Below are positions 23,236 through 35,479 of a DNA stretch of 64,000 bases, piece by piece (the first letter of the stretch is position 1; each line of letters begins with the position of its first letter). The stretch is from Lutjanus erythropterus. Taxonomy: Eukaryota; Chordata; Actinopteri; Lutjaniformes; Lutjanidae. The translations under genes were made by a program, and so were the position numbers. The stretch is taken from positions 2,364,646-2,428,645 of the forward strand of contig CM034597.1 in assembly GCA_020091685.1 (NCBI GenBank). The letters are read 5' to 3'. A model generated the notes under the pieces. The model was not told where the DNA came from. It searched no databases and worked only from the letters and a program-made list of their open reading frames with translations.

Positions 23236-23944
23236 CAGTGTAATAACTCAGATCAGATCTTTCAAACTCATATTTGACCATTCAAACAGTTACATGAAGC
23301 ATACATCATCCCATGCCAAATTCAGGAGCTCCCCAGCAGGAGATCATTGAACCCAGAGACAGTCAAACCTTGAGGACTGAAATCAAGTCTTCTCAACCTG
23401 TTGCTTTAGGATATGCAACCACATCAAAGGGCAACTCTTTGTTCACAGACAAGATCACTGAATTATACAACAAAGAAGACTCCAGTCTCCTGCCTTTGTC
23501 TTGATACTGTGACCTACTGATATGTATGCAACTATTCTTTGATTTGCATGGTGAGTGGCTCGTCTTTTACAGATGCACTTTAACATTTATCAGATGTAGT
23601 AGTTTTTGAATCTCTGAAATAGCATGGTTCATGTTGCCATTAGAAGTATGCCTCTGAACCTGATGACACTTTCTTATATAATTAAGGTGAAGATTGCGTG
23701 CAATGGCTTACGTCAAAAATCAAATTTAACTTCACATTTCTCAAGTTTAATAATCTTGGACCTGTTTCCCAAACCTGATCGATCTTAAGAATGTTTCTAC
23801 AAACACCCTCGGATTTTACATATTTCCCAAAGTAGCACTTAAGAGCTTGTGCATCTGGATGCTTTTAAGAGCTGCTTAATGTTGACTTTTTTTTGGTGAT
23901 GAACACATTTTATAGTAATAGTAATAGTAATGGATGCATTAACT
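23236..23944. other. No gene recognised
   Basis: The short ORF at 23313-23504 has no domain. A poly-T run lies near 23888. Confidence 0.4.
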
Positions 23945-24158
23945 GTCTGTGGCTGTGTCTCAGGAGGTAGAGCGGGTCGTACACTGATCTCTTGGTTGGC
24001 CGTTTGATCCCCAGCTCCTCCTCTGCACACTGGGTGAGACATGGACAGAGCATCGCTGTCAGCGTGTGTGTGACTGGGTAAATAAGAGGCCAACTGTAAA
24101 GTGCTTTTGTCCATTGACACAGAAAAACACCTTATTATTACAGTCCATTTGCCATCTA
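23945..24158 (+). mobile_element. tRNA-derived SINE (second type), internally deleted
   Basis: GTCTCAGGAGGTAGAGCGGG (A-box region, about 23957-23976) and GGCCGTTTGATCCCC (B box, 23998-24012) form the tRNA-like head. The 3' part has GTAAAGTGCTTTTGTCC and ends CAGTCCATTTGCCATC, the usual end of this abundant teleost SINE. The middle is shorter than in the full family. No clear target duplication was found. Confidence 0.8.
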
Positions 24159-26139
24159 ACATCTGTAAGGCATGCTATTTATGAATACATAATACATACA
24201 TAAATCACAAAGCAGAAATGTTGTCAACACAACAGAAATAGTTCATACTATCAGTGGATATAAAATGAAGCTTATTGGCAGCACTGTGCAGCTTCCAGCT
24301 TGCTGCCCTTAGTAATTCATGTTCTGTAATCTAAAACAAATACTAAAGTCTAACAGTGACAGTTTCTTGAATATGCAGGTGTATCGACTGTGAGTGTTGT
24401 TCTGTCACAAGCATGTGGTAACAAAATACTACCTCGTGAGGCAGCTGGATTTGCAAGATCACTGTGTGAAAAGTCTTCTTGCCAGGCTTAAAATGATCTG
24501 TTTGTGTCCACACCAAAAGTGGTGCAGCCAGTCAGCATCCTAGGAAGGACTACTAGCAGCTCCAGGTGTGGTTTTACCTGTGACGACAGCGAGAAGCTTC
24601 CATGGAAGAGACTTGTCTTGAACAAACAATGGCAGCTCCTGAAGAGGTTAGCATAGATACTGTGACAGCATCAGTTATATCAGAACTGGAGAGTATTTCT
24701 TCATTGAATGAACAACACTGAAGGGTTTTTCTCTGTTGAAAAGATGTTGTGATTGGTTGAAGTTAGCCCATGTTAGACATAATAGACAGATGGTCTGTCC
24801 CATCACCTGCCAAGTGTTTTTTTTTTTTTTTAAGTGCCTGTCCTTTTCCAAACCGTTTCTAAAAATGACTCCTCTGATGGTTCTGTGCAAAAAACACCTG
24901 GTGAGTCAGGTTAAACAAAATTTACACACAACACACACACACACACACACACACTCACACACACAAATCACTTAAAATGCCACCTTGTGGTGAACTTGTA
25001 GATTGCAACCAACTGAATACAGGTAGCTTCAGACTCACCTTCGAAGCTGTGAAAGTCATGAAAAATGCAAAATGGCCCCATTTAGGGTCAGTGTTTAGTT
25101 TTTCCTTTCTGCGACACATGGCGGTTTAAGATGACAGCCTCCATGAAAGAGGATTCATAAATCTTACACACTCCACCTTTAACACAGAGCCTCAGTGGTC
25201 ATGATAGATTTTAAAATGAACAAATTAATTAATCAATGATATGAATAATGACATTTAAAAGAGCCCCATAATAGTAAGTCCTTTGGATAAATGATAACTA
25301 CCTTAAGTAATTTTTAAGTGTAAGTATTTTCCAAAATACAAGAAAGGATTATTTTTCACTGTGGCATGAAGTTCCAATGTCATATTCAAATCAGATCACA
25401 ACACAGAAAACAAAGTGAAGAGGTATGCTGCAACATTTCAGTGTCCAGCAGAGAGCAACACATCATGCAGCTCATGGACCGGCTTCTACCCTCACATTCT
25501 GGAATATTAAAGATTTCACCATCTAACTGCTATACAGGGAACAATCCTGGATTTCACAACACAATTAAATCTTATGGATTCAATCAGAATAAATAATTAG
25601 TTTTCAATGATTCTCTATGATGTCTTAGGAAATGAATGTCTTGTGATCTACGATAGTTCTGCAGTGCTTCATAACAAGGTTTCTGTGATGTTTTTATGAT
25701 ATACATTTATATATATACTATGGCAATATAGAATTTCCCTAGAACAGATAGCTTTTAACTGTGTCCAGGCTTTAAAACTCTGCTCTTCTTCCTCTGAAGA
25801 CATGCTTTATGTTTAAACATTAGTTAGGGATCATTTGGATAACAAAACTGATTTTAGCCATCTTAAAAAAAATCAATATCAGTTTAAGTGTATGCTATAT
25901 GTCACTGCTTTACCTTGCTGTCACACCATTGTTATACAAAACTAGTTCCAAAAAATATTGAGACATTGTGGAAAATGTAAATAAAGCAGAATGTGATGGC
26001 TTGCCAAAACTTTTGACCTTTTTTTAATTGAATTCAGTACAAAGACAAGATATTTAATATTCAGACTGATTGACTTTATTGTTTTTTTGTTTTTTTTTTG
26101 TAAATATATACTCAGTCTCACTGACTCATGGGAACAATT
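24159..26139. other. No gene recognised; repeat end near 25190
   Basis: A (CA)n run lies at 24924-24965. 24970-25183 ends CTTACACACTCCACCTTTAA, which I recognise as the end of a TTAA-associated fish repeat, with no matching left end found. The rest is AT-rich without domain-bearing ORFs. Confidence 0.4.
24924..24965. repeat. (CA)n microsatellite
   Basis: A CA/AC run with one interruption (ACTCAC). Confidence 0.9.
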
Positions 26140-26824
26140 GAATTCACAGCGAGTCACCTGTCAGAACAGACTAAGATGGATGGACTGCTCATCATTTAAT
26201 AGACACCAAACAAGTCTATGGAATAATAACAAAATTCAACTTGCCACAGAAAGCAATCACTTCTTTCAGTTACTCCTTTCCCCTAATGGGTTTCCACCCA
26301 TTGCAGTTCTAATTGACCCTTCACTAAGTCCCTCCTGAACAGCAACTGACCAGTCATAGAGTAGCAACCATAAATAGGGAGCCTGTCAAGCTTTTCATTT
26401 CTCTAAATGTGAACATGGTGTGCAGGAGGCTTTAACAAGGCGATACATTGTGTCTCATGAGTCTGGATGGTGGAATCTTTTTTGTATTTGTAGAAGGTTT
26501 ATCGTAGGCAACTGGACTTGCTTGGGTTCTTGAAGATGTTTCTCCTCTCATCCAAGGGGCTTCCATATTTCCAGAACTAAGGAAGCCTCCTGGATGAGAG
26601 GCGAAGCGTCTTCAAGAACCCATCCATGGATTCTCATGTGATCTCACAAACCCATTTGCCTCTCAAGGTGACAGCGTTACATGACTCACAAAACACTTGC
26701 ATGGACAAAATGTCCTTAAAAGTGTTGTGTTATTTATACATCTCCCCATGATTTCATGTTGGAAAGTGGAACCCTTTTTGGTTCCACTGTACTGACCTGA
26801 CTTACTTTATATCAACAGCTTTTG
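26140..26824. mobile_element. Dispersed repeat D, copy B
   Basis: Direct-orientation copy of 22559-23235 with the same block order, including the palindromic-family arm (26310-26480) and the inverted arms 26524-26621. Homology stops at the same word (AGCTTTTG) in both copies, which gives the 3' border. By eye the copies differ at roughly one base in ten. Confidence 0.8.
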
Positions 26825-27329
26825 TGGACACTGACACTATATGTGGACATATGGAAGGCCATATTGATTTTTTAGGTAGCTAAATACATCAGAGCAATGG
26901 CATGCAGGTAAATAATAAAAGCTTAAATGAAAAGGAAATGATTATTATGATATTAAGTTATCTTTTTTCATTTCCTTCCCTCTTTTTTCCATTTCACATT
27001 TAAGAATTTGGATTTTCAACTTGTATGTAAATGGGGAGGTGTGGCCTGAAACATGTGCGGTGGGGTTGGAAGGAATGATATGATCTGTTTGTGTGGAAGC
27101 TGACTGACAAAACAGACAAATAAAAAATCAAGGTGAAAACAGTCGCACAGTAACACAACCAAACTAACAGACTGAGGCAGCAGTAGACCAGCAACTTCTG
27201 TGTCCTCTGAGGTAAAATTACAGATTTTTGAAATTTAGTTTGGTTGCTTGGAGAGTGTCTAATCTGAAAAGTTTGTCTGACAGCAAGGTTAAGTGGTGAA
27301 AATATACTGAACATAGTGTACACTTAACC

Positions 27330-27524
27330 TGATATTGATTTTTTTAGGTGGCACAAATCTGCTGCTGACCCTGTCCACAGCAGGACATTGATCAGGTTCT
27401 GTGCTGGTAGTCCTCTCTGCTTCTCTAAACTGTGGGTGTGTCAACCACCATCTACTGTAAGTAACACACTGACTTTTGCTTAGGATCTCATACAAAACCA
27501 CTTCAAATAATCCTAACTATCCCT
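27330..27524 (-). mobile_element. End of a TTAA-type DNA repeat
   Basis: The block ends AACTATCCCTTTAA, the reverse complement of the AGGGATAGTT terminus at 18379, with TTAA at 27525-27528. GGTGGCACAAATCTGCTG and CCACCATCTACTGTA are words of a common fish repeat. The other end was not located. Confidence 0.5.
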
Positions 27525-28030
27525 TTAAAAGCCCTCACTTTCACTGGTCACATCGGGGTGAGTGTTTTATTAGTGGACAAAGCTTTAAGTGGACGTTTCA
27601 GACAGAACAACAAGTTGTTGCTGCGTAAAGGTTAATGACATTAAAGCATATTTAAGTTATTACTGAAGTGGATATTGTTGATTGATTTCAGTAAATGAAA
27701 CAACTGTTGACATTTTATGCATTACATTTCAAGGACGTCTGCCAATGCTTATCACAATAAATTAAAATGATCATATTCCACTTAGACCACATTCAGGCTG
27801 AACCAAAACACAAGAGGCCAGCTTTCAATGTTCTCTCTCCAAATCAAATCAAGCATCTCTGCTCACTGTGATAAAGTACTTTCAAAGTGAGTCAGACACA
27901 AAAACAGAAAGAAAGACAGAAGGAGAAAAGAAGGTGTCTGACAAAGATGTGACTTTCATGAGTAGTTACTCATTCTGGAGTTAAATCCTCCCTCTGCTCC
28001 AAACCTGAATGTTTTAATAGAGCATATAAT

Positions 28031-28894
28031 CAGGGTTGGGAGGGTTACTTTAAAAATGTAATTTGATACAGTTACTAATTACCTGTTAAAACTATTTAGT
28101 CTGTAACATAATCCAAGTATCATGATATTAAAATAATGTAACTTGATTACTTCCTGGTACTTTTGGACTACCTCCATACACTAAAATATGGCGAAATTGT
28201 TCAGCCTAATATATTGTTTTTTGGGATGTGAGATTATTTTCATCCTCTATTAATTATTCAATAATTTTCTCAATTAATCAATTAGTTGTTTGGTCCATAA
28301 AATGTCAGAAAATGGTGAAAAATGTTGATCAAAGCTCAACATGACGTCCTCAAATGTCTTGTTTTGTCCACAACTCAACAATATTCAGTTTACTGTCAGA
28401 GAGGAGGAAAGAAACCAGAAAATATTCACATTTAAGAAGCTGAAATCAGAGAATTTGGACTTTTTTTTTAATTAAAATTGACTCAAAACTATTAGTCAAG
28501 AATCAGAATAGATGCTGACTAATTTCATAGTTGATTAGTAACAGATTATTTGTTGCAGCTCTAAGTTTTTTATGTCCAGCTGTTCTGTCCTTTGTTGTGC
28601 ACAACTTACTGATTGATTGATTGATTGAAAGACAAAAAAAAATGAAATTTCCACCCAGTGAAGCATTTTTTCCACTAGATTCCATGATGATGAATTGTCA
28701 GCTGTGTGTGCACTGTGCATGGTAGGATATCATTCTTTATTTTAAAATTGTAATCCTACAAATAATACCACCTTTTACTCAATGTATCTGTAATCTTATG
28801 TCTTTTTTTTATCTGTAACTGTGATGGAATACAGTTATCTTTTTTTAGATCCAGATTACATAATTCATGACGTAATCTGTTACCCCTCGGCCTG
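28031..28894 (-). mobile_element. hAT-like non-autonomous element, copy 2 (whole)
   Basis: Starts CAGGGTTGGGAGGGTTACTT and ends GTTACCCCTCGGCCTG. Flanks CATATAAT and GATATAAG share the central six bases, consistent with an aged 8-bp hAT target duplication. It contains the common AT-rich repeat with TTGGTCCATAAAATGTCAG, ATGACGTCCTCAAATGTCTT and TTTGTTGCAGCTCTAA. No ORF of note. Length about 864 bp. Confidence 0.75.
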
Positions 28895-29105
28895 GATATA
28901 AGTCAAAATGTAAACATAATGTGTGTGTGTTGTAAATGAGTTTTATTCTGAGGTAAATCCATTTGTCAAGAGATAAAGTGTGAGAAATCTTTCGAATTAT
29001 TCAGATGAAGCAAAATTAGAAATTAATTGGGTAAATTAATTGGGTACTTTCAAATGGTAATTTGATTAGTTGCATAGTTACTGACTTGTAGTTCCACCCG
29101 TCCAC

Positions 29106-29131
29106 TACACACACACACACACACACACACA
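29106..29131. repeat. (CA)n microsatellite
   Basis: About 26 bp of perfect AC repeat. Confidence 0.9.
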
Positions 29132-29239
29132 GCATGTGGAGTCTTATTCCTCCATGAAAATCTAAATAAGCCTCCCACTCCTCCTCAGGAAACATCTGGC
29201 AGGCCTGGCCCGGCACATGCTGTGTAATAGTGCCAGCCA

Positions 29240-29560
29240 TCTGATCATCACACCTACTTAATCCATGACAGCGTTATGAGACCTAACATATAGAAGCGAC
29301 ATATCTCTGTCCCACACAGGTGTCGGCATCACTGGTGCCGGTGCACTAAATATGGCTTGATTTATGAGGCAGCCAACAGTCTCTGCTATAACATATGGTA
29401 AAGACATCCTGTATGCATGATTAGGCGTCTATAAAGGAGCCGCTGCAGCTGATTTATGGCAGCTGAATACGAGTGCAGAATCACCAACATCCAGTTTTTG
29501 TCAGACTTAATTTTTCAGACTCATTCACCACGAGAGTAAAAAAAAAGACTGCCAGGAAAA
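29240..29560. promoter_or_regulatory. Candidate conserved non-coding element
   Basis: A high-complexity block with no repeat signature and dense Hox/Cdx-like words (GATTTATGAGG, GATTTATGGC), TAAT cores (CTTAATCC), AACATATGG (E-box-like) and GCATGATTAGG. It stands out from AT-rich flanks and has no long ORF. The call is inference from texture. Confidence 0.4.
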
Positions 29561-30639
29561 TGCATACATTAATTACAAGTACAGTAGATGTGAAAATAAA
29601 CAAACATGTTGGGACCATGATAGAGTATTTTTAACCTATAACCTACTAGTAGAGGCATAGATTTTTGATTGATTTGATTTTGATTTATCCAAGTGTCCTG
29701 AACCATATGGTACCCAGCTTGTATGGGCTCACAAGACACTAAGCAAGAAGAAGAGCCAGGGTGGCTACATGCCACATGACAAATCAACAATAACAATTCC
29801 ATAAATTCACAAACATGGAAATTTCAAAACATTCAATTTTCAAGACAAAAGCATCTCATTATGTCAGACACAGTCTCCTCTGTCTTAACTGCTGCATTTT
29901 CTATAAAACTTGCTAAGACAAAAGTTGCTTTATTAAAGGGCCAATACAACATCTCATTTTCAGACAGTCAAAATGAATTAACTAATTTTTTTCCCATACA
30001 CATGGTTCCTAAAATCACACTGTACTGGACAGTAGAACAGAACATGAAGTTCATCCTCAACAACACCAGGATCACAAAGAACACATATATGTTGGAATTG
30101 GATTGGGATAGTAGGGACATGTCCTTAGCAATAATTTTGATCAAAGAATTAAAATATAATCGGTTGTCTGTCCGTGTCTAGTCAATGTTAGTTAATGAGA
30201 CACTTCATATAGCTGGTCTCTTTTTATTGCTGAAATAAATATGAAATATTAAGTAACTGGTGACAGACCTTGTGAGTTATTCAGCTCATCTGAATAACTG
30301 TAATCTAACTGACTGTAATCTGAGTCAACTCTCCTCTGGCAGCAGCACAGAATCTCTGTCTCTACTTACACTTCAGGCAGGGGATCAGTGTTCGCCAAGT
30401 TACTGAAATTCAGTAATTAGTTACAGTTCCTAGTTACTTCTCTTAAAAAAGCTTAATTACTCTACCAGTTATTGCAAATTAAAGTAATTAGCTACAGGGC
30501 AATGTAACCTCCGTGTTACTTTTAAATATCTGCATTTATTCTGTTATTAACACACTAGCTCACAAAAGCTTAAATTCCATTTTTCTGCTGAAAATATTTT
30601 CATAAAATAATTATATATTTATGAAATCTATGTAATTTA
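29561..30639. other. No gene; fragments of the hAT-like family
   Basis: 30390-30510 has GTTACTGAAATTCAGTAATTAGTTAC and related TTACT/AGTAA words like the ends of the hAT-like family. ORF 29861-30181 (106 aa) has no recognisable domain; its LINE-like look (KFILNNTRITKNTYMLELDWD) is not enough for a call. Confidence 0.35.
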
Positions 30640-31200
30640 TGAAATATTTTGGTTTGATTGAATTTCTTTTAACTTTAAACTTGCACTGTGTCAGAAAACA
30701 GCCTCGTCCCAGACAAGAATTCACTACTTTAAACAAGTCTTCAAAATGTAAAACTAACAATACTTACTGATAACATAGGTGCTAAAATGTGCTATTATGA
30801 TAATCTTGTGAAATTGTTGGTCCTTTAAAGTTGTGCGCCAGGTTTCTGTCAACTGTCAGATTTTTACAAAACCTGATTTAATCAGGCGTAAAAAGACTAT
30901 ACCGCAAGGACCCCTGTCTCACTTCCTGGTTTAAAAAAGGCAGGAATACTGCTCAAGCTCTGGTAAACTTTAGATTTTTCTACAAATTCATGAAATAATA
31001 TTTCTATTAGATGTGTAGCCCTTCTAAATCAAAGTTAAATAAGAATTGTGGTTTAAAATGTGAATTTTGATGAACATTAAGAGAACTCTGAGACACTTTA
31101 AAAAATAAAAGGGCTGCTCATTACGACCATGCTGTGAAATGAAAAATGGAACATTTGGTCAACGCTGTAAGATGTCAACTCGTCTACATTTAATAAAAAA
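30640..31200 (+). repeat. Dispersed repeat E, copy 1
   Basis: Shares with 45715-46265 the ordered words CTACTGATAACAT-like, CAAGGACCCCTGTCTCACTTCC, GAATACTGCTCAAGC, AAATAATATTTCTAT, CCTTCTAAATCAAAG, GAACTCTGAGACACTTTAAA and GGCTGCTCATTACGA. Its 5' part also matches 61040-61235. It is non-coding and unclassified, all three copies in the same orientation. Confidence 0.75.
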
Positions 31201-32227
31201 CTGAATCACTTTACAGGAGGTTGGCCCATTACAAGTAGGAGTAGTGGTAGTAGTACAATAGCCAAGAGTTTGATCTTACAAAATATATTTTACAGCATAA
31301 TTAAAGAGTAAAAGTCAAAACCCCTTCAAAATACAGTTTTATCATCATTTTCAAGAATTAATTAATATCTCAAACTGCACTGTAACCTTAACTTTCCTGT
31401 TTTAGCTTATTTTTTTAGTCTATTTAATCCTTTTAAGCACACTGAATTGCCTGTGCATGTAAACAGGAATATTAGAGGAATATTGTAAACTGCTCAGTAG
31501 GAATACTACCTTTTTTCAGAATAAGAATATTGTGTGCATAAAAATGTTGTCACTGACACATGTCAGCACATTCATCATCCTCCCTGTATACCCCCATCTT
31601 ATTCACAGATTTGTTTTTATTCTCCTGAAAACATCTATCTTATCCATTCTGTGCTATTCCATCTCCATCTCTCTCTGCTCCCTATACTCTGTTTTACTAA
31701 CTGGAACTAATTCTATCCATCTTTCCCTTGTACTGTAACTTTCTCTCTGGTAGAGGAGGTGAGGTCTGGCAGTGCTCCAGACTAATATCGATGAGGACAA
31801 GTAAACTCTGGGCCCTCAGCCCGACAGAACAGCTACAGCAGGTGTCATCATAAGCCGAGGGGCAAAGAGGTTAGTGTGCAGCCTACTAATGCTTTTATAA
31901 GATAGTCTGCGTACAGTGAGCACTTTGTGTACTTTTTTGCTGTACCTACTTATAAGTAGAGGGGACATATATGTTATTTGCTTTGTGTGATGTGAGTCAA
32001 CTTATTGTACTGTTTAGCAGCTGTTGTTTTGTGAAGTGGGCAGCTTGATGTCATGTCAGATTGTATTTCTGCCTCACACAGCCTCTGTCCGCTACTGGGC
32101 TCTTTGGGTCATAGCGTCCTCCAATCACACGCACGTATGCCACTGAAAATTTACATGTGCCTTGTGGGCCAAACAGAATGTTTGTATATGTATGTCACAC
32201 ACAGTGTTGCACTCAAGCTGTCTGAGG
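31201..32227. other. No gene recognised
   Basis: Moderately complex sequence. The ORF at 31532-31738 is hydrophobic but without a domain. Confidence 0.4.
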
Positions 32228-34224
32228 GGAGGGTGTCCAAACTACGGCCTGCGGGCCAACTGCAGCCTGCGGTCCAGTTTTTATTGGCCTGCAGCAAATT
32301 CTGAAAATATAATTGAATATGGCCCACACATGAAGCTTGAGCTCAACTCTGTCTCAGTTTTAACACTAGATGGAACCAACGGTGCTTCCCCAGTAAACAA
32401 AATTAAACAAAGAAAAACTTTTACCACGAGTCACCAGAAATGGCAGAACCAAAGAAATGCAAAATAGCAAGTGAGTGCAGAAGAATTCAGAGATGGTGGG
32501 AAAATGAGTATTTCTTCAAAGAAATCAACGGAAAGTGTGTCTGTTTGATTTGCAATGAAGCTGTTGCTGTGATGAAAGAGTATAACGTCTGTCAACACTA
32601 TGAGACCAAACATCAGGGCTACACATCGTACACTGGTGCCGAATGAACACAGAAAGTCAAGCAAATGGCGGCTAGCCTGCAAGCACAACAACATTTTTTT
32701 TTTTTCGTGCCAACAAAATACTGGAAAACGCCACAGCAGCAAGCTATGAAGTCGCTAAACTTATAGCCCAGCATGGCAAACCGTTCTGAGACTGCGATTT
32801 CATTAAGCAGTGTCTCATCAAAGTTACAGAAATAATGTGCCCGGAAAAAGTGCAGGATTTCAACAACGTGAGCTTGTCCAGAAATACAGTGGTGCGGCGA
32901 ATCGAGGACTTGTCAGCTAAATTGAAACATCAGCTGAGACACAAAGCTTGTGCTTTTGATTTTTACTCGATTGCATGCGATGAGAGCACAGATGCCCCAG
33001 ACACCGCACAGCTGTTAATTTTTTTGCGGGGAGTTGATGATAATTTTTGCTGTACGGAGGAGCTGCTTGATATGATGAGCCTACAAGGCACAGTGACGGG
33101 CAAAGATATTTTTGAAGCTCTGTCAGATGGAGTTGGAAAGATGGGGCTAAAATGGGACAAGCTATGTGGAGTAACAACGGATGGAGCCCCGGCTATGACA
33201 GGCGAGCGCAAAGGAATGGCATTCATGGTGTGCGCCAAAGTGAAAGAGAGCGGAGGTGAGGCTGTTCGAATGCACTGCATAATCCACCAAGAAGCACTGT
33301 GTGCTAAGACTGTCCAGCTGGGCGATGTGATGAACACTGTTGTAAAAACTGTCAACATAATTTGAGCTAGAGGACTGTATCACAGAGAATTTCAAGCTTT
33401 CCTATCTGATATGGATGCTGAATACGGGGATGTGTGCTGGCTCAGCCGCGGCTCTGTGCTGCAGCGGTTTAATTCGCTGAGATCAGAGATCGACCAGTTT
33501 TCGAAAGAGAAGGGCCGGCCTCTTGATGAGTTGAGTGACCCTCTATGGCTGGCAGACCTGGCATTTTTAGTGGATCTTACTCATCATCTGAATACACTGA
33601 ACAAGAGCCTACAAGGCAAAGAACAGCTGGTGCCACACCTGTATGCGCACATGAAAGCCTGTGTAAAGCTCCGCCTGTTTGAGACACAACTACGAAACTT
33701 TAATGCTGCACACTTCCCCGCGCTGTCTGAAATCAAGTCTGCTTTTCCAAAGGTCGACCTTTCTGCTAAAAAGGAGAAATATGTGTCTGTGATTGCATCT
33801 TTCGTGACAGAATTCAACCAGCGTTTCCAAGATTTTTCTGTCATTGAGAAAGAAATCAAGCTGTTCTCGACCCCCTTCCTAGTGGATGCAGAAGAAGTGG
33901 AAGAGAGTCTGCAGTTAGAATTTATTGAAATGCAGTGTGATGATTCTCTGAAGAGTCAACATCAGCTTCTCTCCCTCCCTGACTTCTATCAGAGTTTGGA
34001 TAATGCCAAGTTTCCTCTGATGAGACGCCACACAAAAAGAATGATGAGCCTTTTCAGCTCAACATACATTTGTGAACAAACATTTTCTCTGTTAAATCTG
34101 AACAAAAGCAGACTGAGAACCAGAATGACTGATAGCCATCTCTGTGAAGTCTGTAGTGTGTGGCCCGGCCTTTTGTTTATTTTTCTGCATTTGGCCCTCA
34201 CTGAAAAAACTTTGGACACCCCTG
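32228..34224 (+). mobile_element. hAT DNA transposon, GTF2IRD2/ZBED-like, nearly full length
   Basis: The right end TTTGGACACCCCTG (34211-34224) pairs with the left end ending GGGTGTCCAAA (32231-32241; the first bases are altered), followed by CGGCCTGCGGGCCAAC. The right flank CTCTAGAG is the canonical nTCTAGAn hAT target; the left flank GTCTGAGG is only partly similar. Inside is a broken transposase of the BED-finger hAT group from which the vertebrate GTF2IRD2 C-terminus and ZBED/FAM200 genes derive. Total about 2.0 kb. Confidence 0.9.
32440..34170 (+). pseudogene. hAT transposase pseudogene (GTF2IRD2-like)
   Basis: The first open piece (32440-32646) holds a BED-type zinc finger (VCLICNEAVAVMK...HYETKH). 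The RNase-H-like core follows at 32835-33365 (SLSRNTVVRRIEDLS; FYSIACDESTDAPDTAQLLIF, whose D matches the first catalytic position; WDKLCGVTTDGAPAMTG with the second). The last piece (33411-34256) has WLSRGSVLQRFNSLR and the C-terminal hAT dimerisation block (MMSLFSSTYICEQTFSLLN..KSRLRTRMTDSHL). Lesions: a TGA at 32644, an apparent frame loss at the T-run near 32695, a TGA at 33362 where the family has arginine, loss of a few codons near 33430 (GDV|CWLSRGS), and loss of the last residues after SHLCEV. With few lesions it is probably a fairly recent insertion. It is not a host gene. Confidence 0.85.
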
Positions 34225-34230
34225 CTCTAG

Positions 34231-34600
34231 AGTGTCCTTTAGTGGACAAAATGTGATAAGGTGCATCCTGAGGTGCCCTTCAGTTGATAAAATCTCGTAA
34301 AGTGCCTTATAAGATGAACTTCATTGGACAAATCATGATAAAATGCCCTCTGTAGTCCCCATCCAGTGGACAAAATGTGATAAAATATCTTCTACAGTGC
34401 CCTTCAAAGTGTGGTAAAATGCCTTATAATGTGACCCAACATTGGACAAGAGTGCTTTATATAGTGGCCTTCAGGGGACAAAATGTAATAACCTGTCCTG
34501 CAATGGATAAAATGTGATAAAGGGCACTTTACCACACTTTGTCCAGTGAAGAGCACTCTAGAGAGCACTTTATCATGTTTTATCTACCTTAGGTGGAACA
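34231..34600 (+). repeat. Degenerate ~40-bp tandem repeat
   Basis: At least eight units based on AGTGCCCTTCAGTGGACAAA + ATGTGATAAA recur every 31-41 bp from 34231 to about 34530. A partly inverted version follows (GATAAAGGGCACTTTACC, about 34514-34540). It starts directly beside the hAT right end. Confidence 0.8.
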
Positions 34601-35479
34601 AAGAGGGCACTTTTGCTTTGTCTTCTTTGAGTGCCTCGGACAGGACCTCACTGCAACTGCTGCCACCCACACTCCCCCTCATCAGACGCCAGCAGCAGGT
34701 GACCACTCCTGGTGCTTCACTGTGGTGTGAGTGGCACCAACTTACCGCTGAAAGATGAAAACCCTGTGTCAGCCGCCGACCCTCCGCCACCACGGCCACT
34801 GGCAGACTCAACGCACCAGCATGTCCACAGAGGACATCGAAGATAACCTTTCACAGGGGTTCAGATCATCTGCTCCTTTCAGGATTTGCTGCCAACTTAA
34901 GTTCATCAGGATTTCCCAAAGAAGTCAGGCTCACCATGCTCCCTCCTAAGCCAGTGAATCAGTTCCATATGACTGCACTGAGATTTTTAGCCTCCTTTAG
35001 GTCTTTGTTTTGGTTGTATAGAACATACATCTACTCTGTGGTTGAGTTTCATTGCTCTTATCAGCCCTTAAACCCACTGTTCACTTGCCCAGCACCAAAC
35101 AGGAGGCAATGAATCCTTTTCAAAGGAACAGCTTGATGCTGAGAGGATTATTTGCTTTCTTACCAAGAGTTAGATGAGAACATTGATACTGCTCTCCTTT
35201 CTGCATGCCAGCTATGCAGCAAGAGCCAGCTTCTTGCCAATTTAGGCTATCTCTTATCTTATGGACATGGATTTTTATTCAGTGATAATTGTGCGTATCA
35301 AAGAAAATACACAATTCAACCAATATTTTTTTGCTGCAATAATCAGCAGGTTAAATCTTGAACCGAGCCATGAATCAGTTCCAAAGTCAGAGGCATCTAT
35401 GGTGAGACTGCAGGAACACAGAAGCATAAATCTGGCTTTACTTCTGCCACAGGAGAGAAGAGAGGGGGTGGAAGGCTTG
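34601..35479. other. No gene recognised
   Basis: 34620-34960 is GC-richer with CCGCCGACC/CCACCACGG words, and reads as a fish repeat tail rather than an exon. ORFs 34546-34758 and 34584-34811 overlap on opposite strands without domains. Confidence 0.35.

Noticed and set aside
23956-24012. Possible tRNA gene
   Set aside because: SINE head: the B box has changes and the downstream sequence is the standard SINE tail.
32431-34249. Minus-strand ORFs of 69-131 codons
   Set aside because: Shadows of the hAT transposase coding strand.
34546-34949. Possible exon (GC-rich, proline-rich frames)
   Set aside because: Frames overlap on both strands, no splice pair or domain is seen, and the text resembles a repeat tail.
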